Below are positions 49,438 to 57,500 of a stretch of 64,000 nt of DNA, in pieces. Each line of letters opens with the position of its first letter. Position 1 is the stretch's first letter. The notes beneath the pieces are model-generated. The model ran no database searches, had not been told where the DNA came from, and saw only the letters and a program-made list of their open reading frames with translations. Source of the stretch: Lachnospiraceae bacterium (lineage in GTDB: Bacteria > Bacillota > Clostridia > Lachnospirales > Lachnospiraceae); assembly GCA_022793065.1 (NCBI GenBank), contig JAAWCE010000007.1, positions 59,886 through 123,885 on the forward strand. Reading direction: 5' to 3'. Both the position numbers and the translations under genes were made by a program.

Positions 49438-51531
49438 ATGAAAGTTTACACAACTGACAAAATACGCAATGTAGTATTGCTGGGTCACGGTGGAAGCGGC
49501 AAGACAAGTCTGGCGGAAGCTTTTGCGTATTTGTCCGGTATTACATCCAGGATGGGCAGGGTACCCGATGGTAATACCCTGAGCGACTACAGCAAAGAAG
49601 AACAGAAGCGTCATTTTTCCATCAATACCTCCATTATTCCGATTGAGTGGGAAGGATATAAGATTAATGTGATAGATGCGCCCGGTTATTTTGACTTTGT
49701 AGGCGAAGCTGAGGAAGCTGTCAGCGCCGCAGGGGCAGCAATTATTGTGGTAAATGGTAAGTCAGGTATTGAAGTGGGGACGCAGAAAGCATGGGAACTT
49801 TGCGAGAAATATAAACTTCCCAGGTTTGTATATGTTTCCAACATGGATGTGGATAACGCATCCTTCCGGCAGGTAGTGGAGGATATGACCAATCTGTACG
49901 GCAAGAAAATGGCTCCTTTTCATCTGCCCATCCGTGAAGATGAGAAATTTGTCGGTTATGTGAATGTTGTTTCCGAGACGGGATATCGCTGGCAGGGTAA
50001 AGAAGTAGTAGAATGTGAGATACCGGAATATAATAAGGCTAATTTGGAATTGTGCCGGGATACGCTGATGGAAGCCGTGGCGGAAACCAGTGAAGAGATG
50101 ATGGAACGCTATTTCGGAGGGGAAACCTTCTCGGAGGCGGAAATCAGAGCCGCGTTGCGCACCAATGTGTGTGAGTGCAGCATTTTCCCTATGACCATGG
50201 GTTCCAATACGCTTTGCCAAGGTGTATATACGCTTTTGGATGATATTATAAAATATATGCCCAGCCCGGAAAATCGTCAGATTGCGGGTATTAATATGAA
50301 AACCAATGAGATTTACAATGCGGATTATGATTTTTCCAAAGCAAAATCCGCTTATATCTGGAAGACCATTGTGGACCCCTTTATTGGCAAGTATTCAATG
50401 ATTAAGGTAAATTCCGGCGTGTTGAAGACGGACGATTTGATTTATAATGTAGATCGGGATATAGAAGAAAAAATTGGAAAACTTTATGTGCTACAGGGCA
50501 ACAAACCTTTGGAAGTTCCAGAACTTCATGCCGGTGATATCGGTGCTTTGGCCAAATTGACCGCCGCCAGAACAGGCAATAGTCTTGCCACAAAGACAAC
50601 ACCGTTAAAATTTGGAAAGTTTGAAATTTCCACACCTTATACCTCTATGCGGTATAAGCCCAAGAATAAAGGAGATGTGGATAAGATTTCCCAGGCGCTC
50701 CAGAAAATGACCCATGAGGATTTGACGCTGAAAGTGGTCAATGACGCGGAAAACAGGCAGACCTTGCTTTATGGTATGGGAGATCAGCATTTAGAGGTGG
50801 TAGTAAGCCGTCTGCTGAACGAATATAAAGTGGAGGTGGAATTGGATCGGCCAAAGGTTGCTTATAAAGAGACTGTGAAAAAGCAGTCCGATGTGGAATA
50901 TAAATATAAAAAGCAATCCGGCGGACACGGGCAGTATGGTCATGTAAAAATGCGTTTCAGCCCTTCACAGGATTTGGAGACAGCTTTTGTATTTGAACAG
51001 GAGGTTGTGGGCGGAGCCGTTCCGAAGAACTATTTCCCGGCGGTGGAAAAAGGATTGCAGGAATCCGTTATAAAAGGGCCTTTGGCGGCATATCCGGTAG
51101 TGGGTGTAAAGGCGGTATTGTACGACGGTTCCTATCATCCCGTGGACTCTTCGGAGCAGGCGTTTAAGATGGCAACCATTCAGGCGTTTAAGAAAGGGTT
51201 TATGGAGGCCCATCCCGTTCTGTTAGAGCCCATTGCATCGTTAAAGGTTACTGTTCCGGATGCGTATACGGGTGATGTGATGGGGGATTTGAATAAGAGA
51301 AGAGGACGTGTGTTGGGCATGAATCCCCTTGCTGGCGGAAAACAGGTAATTGAAGCAGAAGTTCCCCAGAGTAGTCTGCACGGCTATTGTACGGATTTAC
51401 GTTCTATGACCGGCGGCCGGGGAGAATATTGTTATGAATTTGTCCGTTATGAGCAGGCACCTTCGGATGTACAGGAGAAGGAAGTTGCTGCCAGAGCGGC
51501 AAAGGTAGCGGAGAATTCCGGCGATGAATAA
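49438..51531 (+). CDS. Elongation factor G-like GTPase (EF-G paralog)
   Basis: Translational GTPase of the EF-G-like subfamily found beside true FusA in many Firmicutes. ATG 49438 follows TTGGAGGAAAG. The 697-residue protein has G1 GHGGSGKTSLAEA at 18-30, a switch region with RHFSINTSIIPIEW, G3 DAPGYFDFVGE near 80, domain II and IV segments, and a C-terminal MTGGRGEYCYEF. The G4 motif, usually NKxD, reads SNMD (VYVSNMDVDN near 135), and G1 lacks the GHIDAGKTT form of FusA. Ribosomal function is likely but its distinct job is unknown. It has its own promoter and terminator. Confidence 0.88.
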   Translation: MKVYTTDKIRNVVLLGHGGSGKTSLAEAFAYLSGITSRMGRVPDGNTLSDYSKEEQKRHFSINTSIIPIEWEGYKINVIDAPGYFDFVGEAEEAVSAAGAAIIVVNGKSGIEVGTQKAWELCEKYKLPRFVYVSNMDVDNASFRQVVEDMTNLYGKKMAPFHLPIREDEKFVGYVNVVSETGYRWQGKEVVECEIPEYNKANLELCRDTLMEAVAETSEEMMERYFGGETFSEAEIRAALRTNVCECSIFPMTMGSNTLCQGVYTLLDDIIKYMPSPENRQIAGINMKTNEIYNADYDFSKAKSAYIWKTIVDPFIGKYSMIKVNSGVLKTDDLIYNVDRDIEEKIGKLYVLQGNKPLEVPELHAGDIGALAKLTAARTGNSLATKTTPLKFGKFEISTPYTSMRYKPKNKGDVDKISQALQKMTHEDLTLKVVNDAENRQTLLYGMGDQHLEVVVSRLLNEYKVEVELDRPKVAYKETVKKQSDVEYKYKKQSGGHGQYGHVKMRFSPSQDLETAFVFEQEVVGGAVPKNYFPAVEKGLQESVIKGPLAAYPVVGVKAVLYDGSYHPVDSSEQAFKMATIQAFKKGFMEAHPVLLEPIASLKVTVPDAYTGDVMGDLNKRRGRVLGMNPLAGGKQVIEAEVPQSSLHGYCTDLRSMTGGRGEYCYEFVRYEQAPSDVQEKEVAARAAKVAENSGDE

Positions 51532-51548
51532 GGAATAAAATTTTGTAC

Positions 51549-51589
51549 AAAAAAGCGGTTCTTCCTTACAACAGGAAAGACCGCTTTTC
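51549..51589. terminator. Bidirectional terminator after the EF-G-like gene
   Basis: AAAAGCGGT-T-CTTCCT pairs with AGGAAAG-A-CCGCTTTT around a TACAAC loop, with T-runs on both strands. It ends both the EF-G-like gene and the leftward pair at 51655-52554. Confidence 0.88.
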
Positions 51590-51654
51590 TGATTTCGTGT
51601 CCAGCGCTAAAACCTCCGGCGTTCTGGTATGGCGGAGTGATATCTATTGATGTG

Positions 51655-51999
51655 TCATCCGTGGGAATTGGCTGAGGCATCCGGAGAATGCCCACTCTTT
51701 TTAAGTATCTTGTCTATCTGTTTTAACTCTTCTTCATTGCTGTGTTTTTTGATTGCCGCTATGGCGGCGCTCATTTCCTGTGGTGTAAAAGTGAGATTTT
51801 CCTGTTTTGCTTTTTTCATCATGGGCACTAAGTATGCCATCATATCTTTTTGACTTTTTCCATGACCATCGGCAAAAATCTGTCCCAGAAAATCAAGCTT
51901 CTTTTTGGGAATTTCACTTACGAGAGGATCTGCCATCCAGGCCGGTCTGGAATCATTTTGGGTGGATTTTTTTTCTTCGCTGGAATGATTCTCTTCCAT
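51655..51999 (-). CDS. Small conserved-type protein of unknown function
   Basis: A 114-residue minus-strand protein, start supported by AAAGGAGTATAAT. It is hydrophilic, with a disordered Ser/Glu/Lys N-terminus (residues 1-25). The remainder is probably helical: PKKKLDFLGQIFADGHG, MMAYLVPMMKKAKQENLTF and EEELKQIDKILKK. No signal peptide or membrane helix. It begins 21 bases after the stop of the Met-rich protein gene and is surely co-transcribed with it. I do not recognise the family. Confidence 0.7.
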   Translation of the reverse strand: MEENHSSEEKKSTQNDSRPAWMADPLVSEIPKKKLDFLGQIFADGHGKSQKDMMAYLVPMMKKAKQENLTFTPQEMSAAIAAIKKHSNEEELKQIDKILKKSGHSPDASANSHG

Positions 52000-52020
52000 A
52001 TTATACTCCTTTTCGGTTTA

Positions 52021-52554
52021 TTATTTTTGGGATGTTTCTGAAGTATCTGTTGTATCGGTGTTGTTTCCGAACATCTGAAACAAGGATGAAATATCCATGC
52101 CGGGCATACCGGACATGCCCGACATATTGGTGAAAAAATCCATGGGATTGTCTCCGCCTGTTCCCTCAGGGAAAAGTTCTTGCATCATCTGTATCATTTC
52201 CATCATTTCCTGCATTTTTTTCATATTGGCAAGCATATTCTTCATATTCTCAATTTTTGCCCGCCCTTCTATACCGCTGAAAGGAAGCAGTTCATCCAAA
52301 AGGTTCATGGTATCGGTATTGTCCCCCTGGAAAAAATCAGCGGAAAGCTGTTTTTCTGTTCCAAATAAGCGCTGGCCCGGATGGCGGCGCAAAAAGGTGA
52401 GGGTGTATTGTAGTTCCAGCAGCTTTATGTAGATTGCAAAGCCGCTTTGATGCTTTGGGGCAAGCATTGGAAGCAGTATTTTCAATATTTGAATACGGTT
52501 TGTTGTAAAAAGGGAATCAAATGCGGCAATTGTTTTTGAACCCTGTTCCTCCAT
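52021..52554 (-). CDS. Met-rich protein of unknown function
   Basis: ATG 52554 was chosen since AAAGGAG stands just before it; the frame is open 24 bases further. The 177-residue product has a helical N-terminal half (DSLFTTNRIQILKILLPMLA, then YIKLLELQYTLTFLRRHPGQ). The second half is strikingly rich in Met (NMLANMKKMQEMMEMIQMM and MSGMSGMPGM) and ends in a Thr/Asp tail. No membrane helix or signal is seen. It forms a two-gene unit with the 114-residue protein downstream; both face the Cys-rich gene cluster. Methionine runs could bind metal or form an amphipathic surface; neither is shown. Confidence 0.7.
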   Translation of the reverse strand: MEEQGSKTIAAFDSLFTTNRIQILKILLPMLAPKHQSGFAIYIKLLELQYTLTFLRRHPGQRLFGTEKQLSADFFQGDNTDTMNLLDELLPFSGIEGRAKIENMKNMLANMKKMQEMMEMIQMMQELFPEGTGGDNPMDFFTNMSGMSGMPGMDISSLFQMFGNNTDTTDTSETSQK

Positions 52555-52707
52555 AGCGACGCACTCCTTTCCGGACAAGAATGGTTATTTTTATTCTATG
52601 TAGGTGTGACGGCGCTTATGAATACGGAATGGAAATTCACAAGGGTTTTGAAAACAGGCTCCCAATAGGAAGCAAGTTCCCATGGGAGCCTGTTGCTAAG
52701 TTAGAAA

Positions 52708-53082
52708 TTAGTTGCAGCCACAGCCGCAATTATTTCCGCAGCCACAATTATTTCCGCAGTTATTCCCACAACCGCAGCCACAGCCATTGCTGAAGCCGAA
52801 GCCGGAGCCATTGCCGCAGAAGCAGGAGAGCAACAGAATCCAGATGAGCCATTCACATCCGTTGCTGCCGCCGCCGAAGAAGCTGCCGCCACAACCGCAG
52901 CCGGAGTTGCATCCGCAACCACCGTTATTGCCGTTGCACATAAACAGCAACAGGATAATCCAAATCCAGCTATTGCATCCACAGCCGTTGTTCTGGCTGC
53001 ATCCGCAACCGTTGTTCTGGCTGCATCCACAGCCACAGGAATCGTTAGAGCAGCCACAGTTCGTAGCAGTTAAATCACTCAT
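52708..53082 (-). CDS. Cysteine/glycine/asparagine-rich repeat protein (often mislabelled chorion-like HCB protein)
   Basis: ATG 53082 is preceded by TTTGGAGGAAAAAAA. The 124-residue protein contains 26 cysteines, mostly as GCGC pairs in repeats such as NNGCGCSQNNGCGC, with two Trp-containing hydrophobic segments (SWIWIILLLFM and EWLIWILLLSC). Similar clostridial proteins carry the misleading name chorion class high-cysteine protein. The other frames of this repetitive DNA are also open; this frame is chosen for its ribosome binding site and regular protein pattern. A sigma-E-like promoter is possible upstream, so a spore-coat or cross-linked surface role is a reasonable guess. Confidence 0.75.
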   Translation of the reverse strand: MSDLTATNCGCSNDSCGCGCSQNNGCGCSQNNGCGCNSWIWIILLLFMCNGNNGGCGCNSGCGCGGSFFGGGSNGCEWLIWILLLSCFCGNGSGFGFSNGCGCGCGNNCGNNCGCGNNCGCGCN

Positions 53083-53113
53083 GTTTTTTTCCTCCAAAGG
53101 ATATTTATGCTTT

Positions 53114-53141
53114 ATTGTATGCACTGTGGCATGTCAATGTT
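53114..53141 (-). promoter_or_regulatory. Possible sigma-E-type sporulation promoter of the Cys-rich gene
   Basis: On the minus strand CATACAAT (53121-53114) matches the sigma-E -10 consensus CATACAnT. AACATT stands 14 nt upstream (53141-53136), close to the sigma-E -35 pattern. The predicted start leaves a leader of about 25 nt. The stretch from here to 53350 shows no other feature. Confidence 0.35.
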
Positions 53142-53354
53142 TCCAGAGAGTCAGAGGGAAATTCATAAAAAGTATTCGTGAATAGTACAATCATTTCCAT
53201 ATTAAGCTGCGTTCTCATGGGAATGACGACATTGTTACGCATCCAAAACTACAATGTGCTATGAAACTTGCACTTTTGAGATAATCGTGTTAGGATAAAG
53301 TGACATGACCCAGGAAAAGGGATAGTAAAATAATACCACATCTTGGAAAAGGGC

Positions 53355-53382
53355 TTGCAATAATTTCAATATATAGTAAAAT
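53355..53382 (+). promoter_or_regulatory. Promoter of the second sortase operon
   Basis: TTGCAA (53355-53360), a 16-nt spacer and TAAAAT (53377-53382), 36 bases before ATG 53418. Confidence 0.6.
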
Positions 53383-53417
53383 AGATATGAAAGCATATTA
53401 CACATGAAGGAAGGATT

Positions 53418-54572
53418 ATGGCACAAAAGGTTTATATGGTGGAGGGCAGGCAGTTTCGCACCGAGAGTGATTATGCCCGCGCAAAGCATGATAAGGAAAT
53501 CATAGACCGACTCCGGACAAAAACCAATTTCAGAGATAAGAAGGACTTAGAGATACTGAGTAATCAGTTGCGGAGCGGAAAATATAAATTTATGACCCTT
53601 CTTGGACAAGACTTTCAGGAAGAGGTAGAGGCACTGCTGAAAGATGTTTCTTCCGGTAAGAAAGGCCGGAGTGGAAGTGCTGCCGTGAAGAAGACCGGGC
53701 AAAAATCTATAAAAAAAGCCTCGGAACAGCCGGAAAAAATATCGGAGGCGGCAGTGGCGGAGGCATTGCAGCGCCAAGAAAAGCAAAGAAAACTTATGCT
53801 GCGGATAAGCAGGATTGTAGCTATACTTTGTCTGGGATATTTTGGCGTATATTCTTATTATAATTATAAAACAGAAAGTGCTTTTCAGCAGATGAATGAG
53901 CTGAAAGAAGGAGGGGGAGCCGCAGCCGCCACCCCGGCGGCATCTGCCGGTCCTCTTTATACCTTAGATGATGCCGTGGCGGAGAGAGAAGTACTGGAAG
54001 AATATAAAAAATTATTAAATAATAATAAAAAGCTTATCGGATGGATAAAAATTGACGATACAAATATAAACTATCCTGTTTTGCAGACGGATAATAATGA
54101 ATATTATCTGGACCACAATGTAAATGAAGAGTATGACATCAATGGTTCAATTTTTATGGATAAGGACTGTGATATTGTCAAACCCAGCACAAATTACATA
54201 TTGTATGGTCATCATATGAAAAATGGCAAAATGTTCGGGAAACTGGATTCTTACCAGAGTGAATCCTATTATAAGGAACATCCTTATATCAGTTTTGATA
54301 CCATATATGAGAAGGGAACATATGAAGTGATGTATGTGTTTCGTTCCAGAGTGTATAAAGAGACAGAGATTGTTTTCAAGTATTATCAGTTTATAGATGC
54401 AAACGGCGAACAGGAGTTTGAATCCCATATGCAGGAAATGGCAGCCATGTCCCTATATGATACGGGAGTGACGGCGTCCTATGGAGATCAGCTTCTGACC
54501 CTTTCCACCTGTGATTATCAGGAAACGGACGGGCGTTTTGTTGTTGTGGCTAAAAAGATCGCAAAGGAGTAA
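53418..54572 (+). CDS. Class B sortase with an N-terminal cytoplasmic domain (second of two)
   Basis: The 384-residue protein starts at ATG 53418 after GAAGGAAGGATT. Residues 1-80 form an extra soluble domain (YMVEGRQFRTESDYARAKHD, then LRSGKYKFMTLLGQDFQEEV). A basic linker, a membrane helix at about 130-148 and an Ala-rich spacer follow. The sortase B domain starts near 205 (LIGWIKIDDTNINYPVLQ). The catalytic His is in LYGHHMKNGKMFG, Cys in LTLSTCDYQ and Arg in DGRFVVVA. Most class B sortases have only a short tail before the membrane helix, so the long cytoplasmic part is unusual. The TPKTG-bearing giant protein begins 4 bases downstream and is its likely substrate. Confidence 0.92.
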   Translation: MAQKVYMVEGRQFRTESDYARAKHDKEIIDRLRTKTNFRDKKDLEILSNQLRSGKYKFMTLLGQDFQEEVEALLKDVSSGKKGRSGSAAVKKTGQKSIKKASEQPEKISEAAVAEALQRQEKQRKLMLRISRIVAILCLGYFGVYSYYNYKTESAFQQMNELKEGGGAAAATPAASAGPLYTLDDAVAEREVLEEYKKLLNNNKKLIGWIKIDDTNINYPVLQTDNNEYYLDHNVNEEYDINGSIFMDKDCDIVKPSTNYILYGHHMKNGKMFGKLDSYQSESYYKEHPYISFDTIYEKGTYEVMYVFRSRVYKETEIVFKYYQFIDANGEQEFESHMQEMAAMSLYDTGVTASYGDQLLTLSTCDYQETDGRFVVVAKKIAKE

Positions 54573-54576
54573 AAAA

Positions 54577-57500
54577 ATGGCTGGTACTGTAAAAGAAGCG
54601 AAGAATGGCAAAAAGAGGAAGAGATTGAAAAGATCTATCCGCAAGACGCTGGGTGCTCTGTTTATGGCAACTGCGCTTGTGGTGGCGGCAATACCGGTGG
54701 ATAATTTACAGGCTGCAGGAGAAGATAACGTCAATTCCACGGTGCAGGCACGTGACAGGGCGCCGAGCACATATGGAGATCCTGTGCACAGACCTGATAA
54801 TGACATACCTACCATTGATAAAGATACGAAGATTTATACTTCGGGAGATAAGATATTCCGGTTTGCCTATATCCAAAAAGGCGGAAATTATATTGCTGTT
54901 CTTTTGGGGTATGACAACGGATACCTGGCTGGGAAAAGTCTGGAGATTCCGGATGCGGTAGATGCCTATGAACAGTATACCATTAACCTTGGAACCGAAG
55001 CCGGTTATGCGGCTGTAGGACGGAATGGAAATTTCCTGTTTTATAAACGTAAGCATGAAGTGGAATATGTGCTGCATAACGACAATCAGGTTCTGGACAG
55101 TAACGGCAACCTGGTTTCACTGAATAATTATCTGGACACCGCTCCTGAATATCGAGAGTTGGTCAGGTATATTACCGACAAGGATGGCAACAGAACCGGG
55201 GTTGTGATTCGGGAAGAGTACGGAGATTATATTCCCTGTTATCTGGACAGTAAATCAGAATGGGAAGATATTGACCGAGAAAAGCTTTATTATGACAAAA
55301 ATAAACCCACTGGCGGAGAGAGTATTACAGGACAGACAGATTTTGCCCGTACAAATGAACAGCAGTATCAGAGAATTACGAATGCGGAAGTGGGATATAT
55401 CGGTAAGCAGTATCTTGAGAAGGTGGAAGAGATTACCCCTACGGGACTGAAAAAGGAAGTCTGGAGACTGGCTGGCGACGTGACGGATGCAAATCCGGAC
55501 AAGGGCGTGTTTGCCAATGCTTCCAACCTGGTAGAGTTAAGTATGGGAGAGAAGTTCAGGGGTATCGGAAACTATGCGTTTTATGGTTCCGGTATCAGGA
55601 CTTTGAAGTTGGAAAACGGATTGGATACCATTGCAGAAGGTGCATTCCAGGATTGTATTCAGCTGCAGAATGTATCTTTAGATTTAGACTGTCCGTTGAA
55701 GGCATTGGGAGCTTATGCTTTTAAAGGATGTGTGTCATTGGGAAGTTTTGCGCTGCCTTGGAGCGTGGTAAATATCGGCGATTCTGCCTTTGAAAATTGT
55801 ACAAAATTATATGAAGTAAATCTGTGCAGCGAAGGAAAGGACGCAGAGGGAACCGGCAGCAATTTGCTGAGTAGCTTAGGATATGATGTATTTAAAAACT
55901 GTGAATTACTTCAGTCCGTAACGTTCCCAAGCAATTGTTCGGAATCTATTTTACTGTCAACTTTTGCCGGTTGTAGTTCGCTGCAGTTTATCGGCGCCAG
56001 AAACGAAAGACTTACTTTCGTGGAAGATACCATTGTGAATTATGGATACGACCAGTTTAAAGCGATGCTGGGAGAAGGTACAAAGATAAACGGTGAATTC
56101 TTCTTTGAAGGTTTTGAAAATTCGGAACTCCATAAGCTGGCAAGAGAAAAGCATTTTGCGTTCAGTTATTTGACAAAAGACGATAGAGGAAATTATATAA
56201 GACAGGATCGTTACGAAATTACGGAGCCGGATGTAAAGGGTGGTTCCGGACAAAATACTTATGTGGTAACTTCAAAAAATAATTTGTTTAGTTATACTCC
56301 GGAAGGTAATCCTGATACAATTGTGATTCCCACAAAAATAGGACCTCATTCCATATATACCTTTGATCCTGCCGTTTTTTCAAACAGATGTAATTTGAGA
56401 ACGGTTGTGATTCCCAATACTGTGACGGAAATTGGAGAAAGAGCGTTTCAGGGATGTCATAATTTGGAAGACGTGATTTTTGATTCCTATGAGAATTCTA
56501 ATGTTGTTGTAGGACAGGATGCGTTCAAAACACAGAGTTTTACAGGAAATCACAATGGAGACAGCAGCGTAAGTAATCCGCCGGTGGAACTGCATTTTAC
56601 CGGTCCCATATCTTCTGGGTTCGGACCGTACAATTATGCCATGAACGAGGCAAATTCGTTTACTTCCGGAAATCAGCAGGAAGAATATATTACGTACTAC
56701 AGCGGATGGCCTCAGAACTTAGAAGTAAAGTATAATAAAGTTACGAAGAAAAGTGAATTGGTGGATTTCCCCGCATTGAGTGAGTTGGGAGCGTCCAAAT
56801 ATTCGTCGGCAACTTATAAATACCTTGCAGTGCCCGGTGGGGACAACGCCTATGAGACTGCAATCAGCAATGCTTATTCGGAATATGTGAAAGCCGGATA
56901 TAATTTATCGGCTATGACACCGAACCAGAGGGAAGTCATTAGCAATGCGTTGGATATCACGATCCCTGAAGGTGTGCAGTCCATTAGGGAAGGACTTTTT
57001 AGAGAAAAAGAAAGACTGGACAGTTCTGTTGCGCAGCCGGTGAAAAAGACGGTTACCGCCCAAAGTTTGATTTCCATCGACAGCCCCAGGCACGAGGTAA
57101 CAGATGAACAGGGGAATAAGACTTTCACCTATCCTTCGGACTTAAAGCAGTGTGAATTTCCAGGTACGTTTGCCGGATGTGAGAATTTGACCAGTATCAC
57201 GTTAAACAGTGTGTCATATGCGGACGGCAGCGTGGGTGGACTTACAGAAGTGGGCGACCATGCATTTCTGGATTGTACGGGACTGACACAAGTTGCACTT
57301 CCGGTAACCCTTGAAAAAATGGGAGTTACACCTTTTCTTGGATGCAAGGGACTTAGTTTTGTAAATTTCCAGAACAATCCTAACTTTGCATGTGAAAAGT
57401 CAATTATTTTCGGACCGGCAGCAGATGGGACTGCAAAAGGGAAATTGGTGGAATGTCTGCAGGGAAGAACTCAGGGATATGTTGAGAATACAGAATTGGC

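Noticed and set aside
52701..53057. Ala/Val-rich frame on the minus strand over the Cys-rich gene, and a Pro/Gln-rich plus-strand frame
   Set aside because: Repetitive DNA leaves several frames open; only the Cys-rich frame has a ribosome binding site and a regular repeat pattern.
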